Assembly (NCBI GenBank): GCA_024449915.1
Contig: JAMZAV010006197.1
Location: forward strand, 62,001 to 126,000
DNA from: Sweltsa coloradensis
Lineage: Eukaryota; Arthropoda; Insecta; Plecoptera; Chloroperlidae
Direction: 5' to 3'
DNA: 64,000 nucleotides
Position numbers and translations under genes: made by a program. Each line of letters opens with the position of its first letter. Position 1 is the stretch's first letter. Below the pieces are notes generated by a model. That model did not search any database. It was not told the DNA's origin and was given only the letters and a program-made list of their open reading frames with translations. Positions 33,810-44,482 of the stretch are shown here, piece by piece.

Positions 33810-34469
33810 AAGGGTGTGCGGGTACCCGAAATTTCGGGTCGGTTTGGGTATTTAGTAACCAAACCGAAGCGCAACAATTTGGAACCGACTTCGGTTCGGT
33901 TCCGGGTAATTGAATCTCGCGCGTGTTCAACTTGAACAGTCAGCCGGTCCAGGTGGATCGAGCGCGCACTTGGGTCGGCGCATGTCCCCCCCTCACCTCT
34001 CAGTCGACCTTCCCCACCCGTGCACAGTCAGCTGTGAAGTGGATCGTACGCGCATCGGTGTGCGCACGCCCCTCCCCGCCTCTCAGCCAGCTACGACCTT
34101 GGCTATGACGAGTAACAACGGCCCGCAGCTATCTCTGTTGCACTCATTACGCTTATGGGCTAACACACGATGCTGGCAACAGCGCTGGACTTTTATAGAT
34201 ATTTTAGTCCCGTTACGTAAATATTTTGTGTTATCATTAATAATCAAGTAATACACGTAAAGACTTCTATTATTTGTCAATTTTGTAGATATATTTGTAT
34301 GTTTTTACATAGGCCTGTTAAGTTGTGAAGTGGTTAATCTCAGTAATCCATAAATTAACGTTTTTATTCATATTTTGATGGAACCGGAACCTAACCGGAA
34401 CCGAAAAATCGGGTACTTTACTACCCGGAACCGGAACCGAAACCAAAACCTGGAACCGCACATCCCTAA
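33810..34469. mobile_element. hAT-type miniature element with ACCGGAACC-rich ends
   Basis: The left end AAGGGTGTGCGGGTACCCG and right end CCGCACATCCCTAA form a terminal inverted repeat of about 14 bp; the element is flanked by a perfect 8-bp duplication ATAAAATT (33802-33809 and 34470-34477), diagnostic of hAT-like transposition. Each end is followed by a dense array of CCGAAACC/GGTTCGGTT-like words oriented toward the middle. The GC-rich centre (33910-34110) has open frames but no domain. Non-autonomous. Confidence 0.85.
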
Positions 34470-34533
34470 ATAAAATTGTGTGAAAGTTAAAACAACGATA
34501 ATAAATGCATTTGAACATAAACACAACACATAT

Positions 34534-35583
34534 TAGGGATGCACAACAATACTTTTTTCATTATCGATTATCATTATTAATAATTATTATTATTATTAAT
34601 CGATATTACCGATAATATCGATATCACCAACAAAGTGACCAATCAGTGGAACCTTAAGTGTGGCAAGTGTAAGTAAAAACAATACAATTGTGTTTCGTTT
34701 GCTGCCTTGCTGTCTTCGATGTCATGTAGGCCTATTTGGCTTCCGTTATCGATTGATAGCTCATTTCCAAACATAAATCTCGAGTGTGACACCATCAGCA
34801 CAGCCAGTGCGTTCATGGCACAACTTGAGATTAGAGCTTTAGTTCGTGCCACTATTGATTAATTGGATGAGCGAAGCGAAGACTTCAATTTGACTTTCTG
34901 TTTTTTTTTTTTTGTTTTTTTTTCACTTACGTTACCCCAAGAAAAATAGCTCGGGTGTTTTGTTTTTTGTTAGTTTTTCTGTCTGTTTGTACGCACGCTA
35001 CCGGGCAAACGGCATATGCGATCTTGATGAAAATTGGAGGGGACCTTCGTTTTCTCTGAACTTAGACTTGCCAGGTTTTTGGGTACAATCGAAGAAATAT
35101 TTCTCATGAATATCGTACTTTTACGATTTTTTTCGATTTTTAGTGCGATATTTTCGTGACATTTGGGCCGATTCTGACCAAACGGGTGGGGCTACAACGT
35201 TCATATTTTACATGGACATTAAAGTTATGGTGATGTATTGCTTTTTGAAAGAAAAGGTTGAAAAAATTATCCTGCAACCATATAAATAAAGGTTTTAAAT
35301 TAAGTTTTTTGGGGTATTTAATAACAATTAAGAAGTAACACTAGAAACTTGACAACAATCACCTACAATGCGTTCAAAAAGCACTTGATAAGTAAAGAGA
35401 TCCACTCAAACTAAAAATTTACAAAAAAAGCTCATCCATCAACGTGACTAAAAAAAGCGTTTGCGAAGCTTCCTAGTTATTTGATATTTCCATAATCGAT
35501 AACGAATTTTGGTTATCGATTATCGAAATTATTATCCATTAATGATTATCGATCGATAATATCGATTATCGTGTACATCCTTA
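34534..35583. mobile_element. hAT-type miniature element with ATCGATTATCG-rich ends (hosts Helentron copy 3)
   Basis: The left end TAGGGATGCACAAC and right end GTGTACATCCTTA are inverted, with flanking 8-mers ACACATAT (34526-34533) and ATACATAT (35584-35591), one mismatch apart. Subterminal regions are packed with TATCGATTATCGATA-type words on both sides. The element was about 430 bp before Helentron copy 3 (34863-35476) inserted into it. No transposase is encoded. Confidence 0.82.
34863..35476 (+). mobile_element. Helentron-like non-autonomous element, copy 3
   Basis: Starts TTGGATGAGCGAAGCGAAG after an A and ends GCGAAGCTTCCTAG before a T, with subterminal GCTCATCCATCAACG. It carries a single internal unit (GGGCCGATTCTGACCAAACG and so on), which makes it shorter than copies 2 and 4. 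Flank behaviour is the same as in copy 2: no target duplication. Confidence 0.85.
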
Positions 35584-35866
35584 ATACATATTAACATTTT
35601 TTGTACCCTAGGCCTAGGCTAGCCTATAGACTTTAAAAAAAGTTGAACTAAAAAAAAATGTTTATTCTTTGTACTTTAGGTGGTAAGCCTATTACAAAAT
35701 GTAGTTTAAAATAATTCTTCATGCATGATTTACATATGATCGAATTATATTTTTGTCAAAAACATTTTAATTTTCAAGAGAATCCTTTTCTGTAAAAGAG
35801 CCATGGGCATTTAATGGTTTGAATATTCCACTTGTACTAGGTGTTTAATTATTGTACTGCACAAAC

Positions 35867-36119
35867 CTCAGATGGCCGACATGCATTTCCTTAGCAATAT
35901 TTGGGGAAGAGAAGTCAACAACAACCCTCAGTCTCTTATCCAGCTGTGGTGGCTTGACCCCATTTTCAAATATGTCCATCAAAACTTTCAAGCCATATTC
36001 TTTGCTTATGGTGATGTTGATGAAACCGGGTCCAGCAACTTCAAGTTTGTCAATCAACGGGCTTGCAGGCATGTTATCAAGGATTTTTAGTCCAACATCA
36101 CGAGGAGAAGTTTTGAAAC
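35867..36119 (-). CDS. RARS1: Exon of cytoplasmic arginyl-tRNA synthetase
   Basis: A 253-bp exon on the minus strand encodes the junction of the N-terminal add-on domain and the catalytic domain of class I arginyl-tRNA synthetase, which charges tRNA-Arg in the cytosol. Visible motifs are LEVAGPGFINI and DFSSPNIAKEMHVGHLR, the latter containing the HIGH-type ATP-binding signature HVGH. It is bounded by an acceptor (CCATGTTTTCAG, with a pyrimidine-rich stretch before it) and a donor (CTGAG then GTTTGT). Intron phases are 1 on entry and 2 on exit. Neighbouring exons are not visible; transposons fill the downstream side. No stop or frameshift is present, so it looks functional, though an isolated exon copy cannot be excluded. 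Confidence 0.88.
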
Positions 36120-36364
36120 CTGAAAACATGGGTCAACAGTGTTATAAAACAACAAAACAGCTACAGACTATCCTAGGTTTAGGTTTAGATTGTTTAGAGT
36201 AAATTAGTAAATTAGCCCATTTAGCATAGGTAGGCCTAGTTTATAGGAATACAATAATGTAGTTAAATATTAGTTATTTTATGTTAATTTTGAGAGCTTA
36301 CTTTAGGGTCTATGTGGACATGTATATTAGCTAATAGCTTATATTATGTATACCATCAACTGAC

Positions 36365-36433
36365 TACGAATAAATAATAATAATAATAATAATAAATAAA
36401 GTATTTAAGAAAAATAAATAAATAAATAAATTT
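36365..36433. repeat. ATA/AAAT microsatellite
   Basis: (AAT)n followed by (AAAT)n, interrupted by AAAGTATTTAAGAA. Confidence 0.85.
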
Positions 36434-38480
36434 GTATTTAGAATCGACCTACTCAGTCACAGAACTGATTTTCAGTGGGGGACATGAAATGTAAAGTCAA
36501 CTAAGCCAACCCTTGTAGGCGCCGACACCATCGATGTGCAAACAATGACCAACAAGAGACCAACATTAAACACCAATCAATCAAGCTGGACACAATTTCA
36601 CCCGCGACAGCGCCAGAATCAACAAAGCTGATTCGGAACAACCTTGGAATTTATTATGTGTCTCGTTGCTAGGACGGCTCTAAAGTCACCGTTTACTTAT
36701 TTCTAAGACAATTGTCAAAAAGTGTTGTGACAGTGCAGCCCTATATCATCTTTATTTTTCATTTTCATGTCCTAAAATTTGCATAATCATAAAATTAGCA
36801 TAATTAATTATTTTTGGTTTTGGTATAAATGTTGCATAATTTGCATGTGTATGTAAATTAAGCCGACCTTACGAAGGAAGCTACATTGTTCATGGCTAAG
36901 GCTATGCAATTTTAGCCCAGGCTTGTGCGCTAAGTCTAAGTGGCTACGGTCAGCAATGTTATTTGCAGTACCAACGTGGTGAATTTCGTGTTCTTATTTC
37001 GTTACCAAGGGAGCTAGGCTTCAACCGGAATGTGGACTGGCAGGCTGAGTTCGCCGCATCAGTTCGCATGTTTTCTCAGCAGCAACCAATGGGAGGTCAG
37101 AGTAAGGTGGTTTGAAAGATGAACAATGACCTACGTCATGGCAACGGGCGATGGACAGGCCGCGCATTGTGACGGAAGTGAGCCAGCATCTCGGCCACTA
37201 GGGTGGCAACCAGCAATCGAGCAAGTCGCTCTGAACATACCCTGCGAGTGCACGCTTTTGAAGAGAGCCGAAGAGACCTACGAGAAGCAATGGGACCACA
37301 CGCCTCTCCGATACAAACAGAGTGGGACCAGTTGCTAGGGTTTTGGCATTAATAAGTAACATTTAAATCATCAAATAACCAGTAAATCGGGTGTTTTTCG
37401 GTGATCCACCTGCTATGTGGTAACCACAATTGAACCGACGCCACCGGGCAGCCGACAAACGAGGCAATTATAATGGAAATCCAACCAAGTTTTTCACAGT
37501 ACAGTAACCGGGAGTGGCAATCCATACGCACCTAAATAAATAACCCCAAGTTGAGGGTCTTTTTCCAATCGAAATACCGAAATTAAGTTGCACGTCTAAT
37601 CAACGTTACTTTATTTATTTGTGCTTACAACGCTACGCAGTAAGCTTGCCAACCCTTCTACATGCTGAGTGAGTACATATTTCTTCATTTCTCTCAGAGG
37701 TCCACCCACGACGCCAAGATGGGCACGAGGCCGGTCCGCCACTGCGGAATTCGCCCCGAGGGTCCAGAGCGCCTATACGGCGTACACGCACTACCTACGG
37801 AACGAGTCAAGTAGAGGGCAACGTCCCTACCCCTCCCCCTCATTGCAGCATCAAGTAGAAAGAAACAAAGCATTGAGTACCAAATAGTCAGTAGATTAGT
37901 GTAAGACTTGCTTGTATTTTTGGTTTATGTTTCATGGGAATTTTATTTGTTTGTTTGCATTGGATCCAATCTAAATTCACTTTTTATTAAATCAAATAGC
38001 TAACTTCAATCGCCAAATTAAATGTTGATATCCGAATTCATCTCTCTTTTCATCAGGGGCATGCATTTAACCTCCAATCCCACTCACTTCATTAAAATGT
38101 GCATGGCCTTCAGCCACTTCTGTCACTCCTCCTCTCATAAGTGAGAGCAAGAGAGCAAGTACTAGGCTAAGAACGAGTGGACCCACCCGGCTGTACCAAG
38201 GACGAGTCGCCCAGCAGGCACGAGGCTGGCTCATTGTTAGCGCACCGGGTAAGGTTGGTCACTATCTCCTAAACTGGGAGCGGTAACCAACAAGGTCACC
38301 TGTTTTCACCTGTTATCACCACTGACTGCATACCATGTTTTGCTAGGGCTGTTTCGTTTAGTCAAGTTTTCCCACCGTTGTAAAGTGTCTCATACTGAGC
38401 GAGTTTGGAGAGCTTTTTATTTTAATTACTCATTTACATAATATACGTAGTAGAATAAGCTAGGTGGAGAAGGTAATAAT
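36434..38480. other. Two kilobases with no supported gene
   Basis: Short frames (37126-37338, 37669-37887) have no domain. A TTTTCAGTGGGGG-containing segment at 36433-36500 has an inverted relative at 63782-63865. A hairpin GTTGGT...ACCAAC with inner CTCC/GGGAG lies near 38255-38293. Upstream exons of the RARS gene would be expected on the minus strand in this direction, but none is recognisable. Confidence 0.4.
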
Positions 38481-38690
38481 CGTTTCAATTGGCTACCGCT
38501 GTGGGGCACGAGTACCGCAGGGGCAGGTCGCTCAATTGCCCATTCCGCTTCAATTGACGTACCACCGTGGGGCTTTCGAGTATTACTAGGTTAGTTTGGC
38601 AGGCCAATAGGGCTTCCCGTTTCAATTGGCTACCGCCGTGGGGCACGAGTACCGCAGGGTCAGGCCGCTCAATTGCCCAACCCATTTCAG
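38481..38690. repeat. Three-unit tandem repeat, about 65-72 bp
   Basis: Units start CGTTTCAATTGGCTACCGC (38481), CGCTTCAATTGACGTACCAC (38546) and CGTTTCAATTGGCTACCGC (38618). Units 1 and 3 are nearly identical (GTGGGGCACGAGTACCGCAGG); the middle unit has diverged after GTGGGGC. Confidence 0.8.
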
Positions 38691-38852
38691 TGTGGAAAAA
38701 GCTAACCGGTTAGTTTAGTTTAAATTGGAGAAGGGTTGACAGGTTGGGAAAGCATAGAGAATATTATAAAGACCAGCCTGAAGGGCTGGGGGCAACAAAA
38801 CTTTTAACCTGGTGATGACAAGTGCAGCTAATTTAAGTTGTTTGTGACATTA

Positions 38853-38894
38853 ATCCACGACACGTTCCGTCCTTCTGGGACTCGTCAGGCGGAT
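38853..38894 (-). ncRNA. Hammerhead ribozyme-like motif, left arm of foldback A
   Basis: On the minus strand the 42 nt read stem I ATCCGC, core CTGACGA, stem II GTCC-CAGAA-GGAC, core GGAA, a short palindromic stem III ending in the cleavage triplet GTC, and GTGGAT, which pairs with ATCCGC over six positions (one G-U). This is the order of a type I hammerhead. The core box reads GGAA where GAAA is required, so this copy may be weak or inactive. Short stem III is known from hammerheads in animal retroelements, where a dimer is thought to act. Confidence 0.7.
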
Positions 38895-39162
38895 GGTGGC
38901 CACTAAAAATCAGCTAACTACATACAAACAAAACTCACAACGCATAACCAAACCTGTGGTAGGGCCACGCAAGAAGTAAATTCTGCATGCTTGTTGTCAT
39001 CATCAGCAAGGTTACTTCACAGTGTGTGTGAAGTGTGTGTGTGAAGTAACCTTGCTGATGATGACAACATGCATGCAGAATTTACTTCTTACGTGGCCCT
39101 CCTACAGGTTTGGTTATGTGTTGTGAGTTTTGTTTGTATGTAGTTAGCTTATTTTTAGTAGC

Positions 39163-39198
39163 CTGACAAGTCCCAGAAGGAGGAAACGCGTTGTGGAT
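39163..39198 (+). ncRNA. Degenerate hammerhead motif, right arm of foldback A
   Basis: Plus strand: CTGACAA, GTCC-CAGAA-GGA, GAAA, CGCGTT, GTGGAT. The GAAA box is intact, but CTGANGA is altered (CTGACAA), the cleavage triplet reads GTT, and the upstream stem I strand has been deleted relative to the left arm. Probably inactive. Confidence 0.6.
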
Positions 39199-39508
39199 TA
39201 AGGTAACAAACAACTTTAAATTAGCTGCAGTTGTCATCAGCAGGTTAAAAGTTTTGTCACCCCCAACCCTTCAGGCTGGTCTTTATATTCTCTATGCTTT
39301 CCCAACGTGTCAACCCTTCTCCAATCTAAACTAATTTCTAAGACAAGAACTGATGGACTTCAAGTCGATCTGTTGAAACTTACTCATAGGGAAATTTGGC
39401 TGAAATTCATAATATTTACTCTTAATAGTGTGCTTTTCAATAATTCAACAAGCAAAATAGAGGTTACCAGCTTACTTTCGGGGATTTTTTGAAATAAAAA
39501 TCAAGTAA

Positions 39509-40762
39509 ATGTCATCTTTTTACACCAATGCCCGCAGTATTTCCGGTGACAAATTATGAGACTTTAATCAATATTTCTTGGACAATTCCGAGTTCGATAT
39601 CATATGTGTGTCTGAGACGTGGTTGAACTCTGGCGTCCTTGAAAGCGAGGTCTTAGAGGAATCTCAATATAGTGTGTACAGGCGAGATAGACCCTTGAGA
39701 CGTGGGGGAGGCGTATTGACAGCTATTTCTAAGAAGTACCAATCCCGAAGTCGTCATGACCTTGAACAGGAATCGCTAGAGGCAGTCTGGGCTGAGATTA
39801 AGCTAACTCCGTCATCCAGCTGTTATGTTGCTACTGTTTACATACCGTCGCCTTCTCTGGAGGATGTCAGCGCTCTCAATGAGTCATTGCAACGTGTACA
39901 ATCGGAGATGAGACCAGCGGACTACCTTATGTTATGTGGGGATTTCAATCTGCCACGATTGGTGTGGAGTGGAGATCAACCAGGCAGCTTGGACCTTGAT
40001 GTCTCATCACCTGCGACATTGTCGGCTATTGAACTTTCATTCATCTCCATGCTTGCCGAATGCAATCTCATCCAAACTAACTCTCTACCAACGCGCAACA
40101 ACAAATATTTGGATCTTGTTTCAGTCAACAGCTGTGATTTTATAGCTGATATTGAGTTAACAGAACCTCCAGTTAAATCTGACCACGTGTCATTCTCATT
40201 ACATCTTTATCTCTCATTTCCGAAAATCAACTCGGTCTCACCACGTGCGCCCATTAATGTTACAAACTTCTCTAAATATAATTGGCCAAGAGCGAACACT
40301 GTTGATATTTGTGAGGCGCTAAATAGATGTCAATGGTTTATGTTGGGTAATGTAGATGACCCTGACATTCAGTGTGATTTGTTTTACGGCATGTTAGCGT
40401 CTGCCTTTGATGAGTCAGTGCCACTTCGTTCATCTAAGCGTAGTGGTAAATTCCCAACCTGGTTGTCACCTGCTACCATTCATGCACTTAAGTGTAAAAA
40501 TCGTGCTCACAATCAATGGGTGAGAGATAAACAATATAATAAGCGAGTGGAATACGAGGTGAAAAGATCAATCTTCCACAATATTCGTGACACAGATTAC
40601 AAACGTTACCTTAACAAGATGGAGTCTGACATCATAAGTAATCCTAAAAACATATGGCGCTTTATCGGAGGTAAAAAAAAGCAATTAAGAGTGCCAGTGG
40701 AAGTTGAATTAAATGGTGTACGAGCGGATGATGCCAAGACGTGCTGCAAATTATTATTGTAG
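39509..40762 (+). pseudogene. LINE B: endonuclease half of a LINE ORF2
   Basis: The frame opens at ATG 39509 (MSSFYTNARSISGDKL), meets a TGA at 39557-39559, and continues in phase from there to 40762. It contains an APE-type endonuclease: ICVSETWLNSG, YRRDRPLRRGGGVLTAIS, the catalytic LMLCGDFNLP, LDLVSVN and the C-terminal SDHVSFSL (His region). A linker typical of Jockey/CR1-group LINEs follows (FPTWLSPATIHALKCKNRAHNQW; NPKNIWRFIGGKKK). It ends before any RT motif. LINE copies normally lose their 5' end; this one keeps the 5' coding part and lacks the 3' part, so a secondary deletion or recombination is likely. Confidence 0.87.
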
Positions 40763-41112
40763 GTAACTATAAGTAGTCATGAATATACTGTAGCAAGTTT
40801 TTCATACAAAATGAACTGTTGTGCAATGTAGGACTACACATAAATTTATTCTATTTCACAAACTTTATTTAAAACATTTTCGTAAAGATTGCAGCTGTAG
40901 GGTATACACTGTAGACTTCAGTTTTACCAGCTGTGACCCTCTTCAGGAAACAAAACAAGATTATTGGGGTTGTCCGCTGTGGACCACATTGTAAAACTAT
41001 GTGAAGAAAGTCGCAAGATAAAATCAAATGGCACGATGAAGCAATTATTGTTGTATTTATTTTCACATGAATATACATGCACAATTAAAATGTGACACCC
41101 TAGAGTTTTATT
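40763..41112. other. No gene seen
   Basis: AT-rich sequence after the abrupt end of LINE B. No RT sequence resumes here. Confidence 0.45.
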
Positions 41113-41246
41113 CACCTAAACCTACCTTGAGATAAAAAATGTGGTATCTACTATCTAGTGATATTTTAAAATGTGGTACCTTAAGACACCTAAACCTACC
41201 TTGAGATTTAAAAAAAATGTGGTATCTACTATCTAGAGATATTTTA
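41113..41246. repeat. Tandem duplication, about 74-bp unit
   Basis: ACCTAAACCTACCTTGAGAT, then AATGTGGTATCTACTATCTAG and GATATTTTA, occurs at 41113-41170 and again at 41187-41245. Confidence 0.8.
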
Positions 41247-43038
41247 TAAGTATTTCTAATGAACGAATCATAACACAGAACACATTTTTTTATCTTAGCA
41301 ATCTGTACTCGAAACAATGCAACCATGTTCACAACACATTTTCCCGACAACATAACGTACAAATAAGTTATAAGATGGAAAACATAAATCCTTTCCTACG
41401 TGCAGTGAAGTAAGAAATTAAGCCAAATTGTTATTTCAACGATTAAACAATTCATAACGATTTCACTTTTACAGTTTTGAAGTATTTCTTTTTTTCGAAG
41501 CTCTTCCATAATTTATCCGCAGTATTATTTTGTGTCACGATGTAGAGTAAGGGACGATGCAAGAAAATTCAGCGTGTTTGTTATTGTAACACAACTGTAA
41601 ACCATTGTTTGCACTTGTTAACATACATATCGCGAGCTACTGAATATGCCAGCTCATTCTCCTTGCCTGCTCTCTGCGGGAAGGCAGGCGCGTGAGGGGA
41701 AATCCCGGCCGTCGAAACGTGCGTCAGCGGGGATGCACTAAGGGCCCCTCCAAAGGTAATATACTGAATCCTCCTAGGTTCTCTTGTTGCAGTCGTCATT
41801 GTCTTCGTCATCATTCGTGGTGTTATTGTCGTCATCGTCGTCGAGGGGTCGTCAAGGGAAGGAAGCAAGGTCCCCGACGACGATTGCCAGAGCTCGCCTC
41901 TATTTTCGGGGAGTAAAATACTACCCTTCATATAGCTGAAGTTTGCAAGGTGGACTTTTTCTCATGAATCGCCTTTTACGATTAGCAGAGCCATGCTCTG
42001 GGCCAATTCTACGCCGGGCCCAGACTTAAAAATAATAAATGAGCCCTAGGGCCCAATGTTGCCGTCCAATTTTTTCCCAATTTGTGTTTTTGTGAAAGAG
42101 CGGAAAATTTCCAATTATTTTTTTTATATGATTTCGCAGTTTATCTCCTTATATACAAACTTCTGATGATATTCAACTTAATAATCATTTCATTGATCTA
42201 TTAGTTACAAGAATTTCGCTTAGGAACATATAGGGATACATTTTTTGTTTATTGGCATGTTAGTAAAGTGGGAAAAACTTAGGCCAATCGGTAGAGTTTT
42301 AAAGTCGATTGATGATAACACTGCGCATGTAATAGATATCCTTCAGATTCCAGGTACTGCAAGATGAGATTGAGCTTGTGAGTATAGCAAAAAACTTTTT
42401 GGGCCTAACGGTACTAGTTTTTTATCTATTGCGTTTTGAAATGCGCTGGAATTCCCTACCTTATGCATTGTAGCTGATCAAAAACCTACACTTTCAATCG
42501 CATATCGTTGCGTAACATCGTGACCTGTTAATGAATATTAACAAATTTACGTGCAAAATGTAGATAATTTCACGACTAACATTATTTGCTTTTGAAAATG
42601 TGGTCAAACGGGGTTCGTTTTTGAGATATTTGAGATGTTTGGTCCAACTTCAACTCGTACGGCCGAGCGATTACAAGAATTACGGCAACAGCGCCGTGAC
42701 GTCGCACGCTGTAGTCGGCTGTCGATGACGAGAGACAGGGGTGGGTGTGGTCTACACCTTCAATGCCTATTCTGCTTGCGGCTCAGCATTCATATCAATA
42801 TTTAGTTATCTGCTGCTCTAATTTGTAAACCAAATAGATTAGGCGGTAGACTAGTAGACAAGTATGTGAAGTACTTATTGTTCATTTATTAATATTTATA
42901 TTTTATTTGTTTATATTATTTATTTATTCCATTTCATCTATAAATCTACGAGCGTGCACGGGAGATTGCAAGACATGCTTGGGGCCTTGGTACATTTGCT
43001 AAATTAGGCCTAGATGAGACCACTTTCAAATCCACCTG
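41247..43038. other. No supported gene
   Basis: A minus-strand frame at 41581-41931 (116 codons, Thr/Met-rich middle) sits in a locally GC-rich patch and has a plausible upstream acceptor AACTTCAG, but no domain. The rest is AT-rich. Confidence 0.35.
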
Positions 43039-43046
43039 TTCTTAAC

Positions 43047-43800
43047 TAGGGAAGACGACGGATACCCGGGTACCGGATACCCGCCCGACGAAGTCGGGTA
43101 CGGGTACGTGTTTTCACTACCCATTTACCCGTAAAACCCGGTTCCTGAATTGAGGTGTCACATTGTAGGCGGAAGGCTAATGTAAACATGCGCTTTCTCA
43201 TATCTTTTGTGCTTGGCGGCGTTTTTTGTTGAAATTATAAGTCCTTTATCATTGCGCCGACTTGTGGCAGTGTGCTGAGTAGGCCCCCCCCCCACCCCCC
43301 CTCAAGCCTAAACACTCTTGCGATCTTCCAGAGAGTATACTGCTTAAATAATTTACCACAACATCACTCATGTTTTCAATCGCTAGAAGTCAAAACTTAA
43401 ATATGCTATCACCCATGGTGATAAACTTTCCTTATCTTGTTTACTCTATTTCGAGCTCCAGTCCTCCCCCCCCCCCCACCCACCCAGGCCCCGCGCCAAC
43501 TGCATCGTGAGTCGTGGACCTTGACTTGGGACTGTGCAAGATATAAAGCGATAGCGTGAGTTGTTTATCTTAATTGCCCGTACTGTTCCTCTTTCATGAT
43601 TATAAAATACTACTTCATCAGCACGTCATTGTTTATAGAACAGCATTACGTTGTCGTCGAGTATTACGATATTGATGAGGCGCGTTTCTTCACCGTCATA
43701 GACACCCCACCACGATTTGTTTGTGTTACTACCCGGGTAACCCGCGGTTAATGTGGACGGGTACCCGGGTCGGAAAAAAGGGCGGGTTCGTAATCCCTAT
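43047..43800. mobile_element. hAT-type miniature element with ACCCGGGTACC-rich ends
   Basis: Left TAGGGAAGACGACGG and right TTCGTAATCCCTAT are inverted ends; the element is flanked by a perfect 8-bp duplication TTCTTAAC (43039-43046 and 43801-43808). Next to each end lie clusters of ACCCGGGTACC, GGGTACGGGT and CCCGCGG words. Poly-C runs occur near 43275 and 43467. No transposase. Confidence 0.85.
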
Positions 43801-43808
43801 TTCTTAAC

Positions 43809-44482
43809 AAGAGATTACAAACAGAGGTGTGAGCAAATATACATAAACTATAAAAAGAAAAGAAAGAGTAACTCCACAAAAAGATTACAAAAATTAATCT
43901 ATCACGAATAAGATATAAATAATTATTATGCTTTCCGGAAAAAACAAAAAGGAAAAAAAAACGCACAGGCCAGGTCTCGACCGGGTACCTCTGCAGGCTA
44001 CCGCGAACACGCTGCGCTCATGCCACTCGTGTCCACGCTTTGGGGCGGCTTAGATGAATACTTCCGCAGACAGACGGGGGCGTGTGGGGACGCTAAGAAA
44101 AAACGAGCGTAAAAAAGCTCATTGTTTGCAATGCGGGCGCTTGTTTACACTTGCAAATCAATCAGCCAGTGTTTCTTTGTCGTAAATACACAGCCTATTC
44201 TGCAGATGTACGCAAACTACATTTATGGTGTATATAATATAGTTGAGGTGGACGCGCTGGACTTGCTACATTCCTTGGGACATTCAGTACTGCCATCAGA
44301 CAAACCAGTGCTATGTTGCCAAGTCACATTGTTTATTTGTACAAGAAAGGTAGAATAAAAATCGTAATTTGTGGTTTGATATCTTAATGCGATTAAATAC
44401 ATATATATAGAAATTTATGTCGTTTTTGCATTTCTTCAACAATGTCTTACGCACAAGTGCCACAAATATGATACATCGAGTA
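43809..44482. other. No gene seen
   Basis: A stretch near 43968-44060 (AGGCCAGGTCTCGACCGGGTACC and after) has tRNA-like flavour in the minus orientation but lacks convincing A and B boxes. The rest is unassigned. Confidence 0.35.

Larger units (their letters stand above)
38715..39334. mobile_element. Foldback element A with hammerhead-bearing arms
   Basis: Two arms of about 300 bp are near-perfect reverse complements (38715-39021 and 39043-39334), starting TTAGTTTAAATTGGAGAAGG on the left and ending CCTTCTCCAATCTAAACTAA on the right, around a short GT-rich loop at 39022-39042. Each arm carries a hammerhead-like sequence read outward from the centre of its own strand. The same arms recur in element B at 48077-49197 with a 500-bp loop. 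The element encodes no protein. No target duplication was found. Confidence 0.85.

Noticed and set aside
35852..36202. 116-codon plus-strand frame over the RARS exon
   Set aside because: Antisense to a clearly recognisable exon; no domain of its own.
38481..38690. CRISPR-like array
   Set aside because: Only three diverged units of unequal length with no unique spacers, in an animal genome.
41581..41931. 116-codon minus-strand frame in a GC-rich patch with a possible acceptor upstream
   Set aside because: Thr/Met-rich repeat-like middle (ACG/GTC repeats), no domain and no paired donor with support. It could be an exon but cannot be defended.
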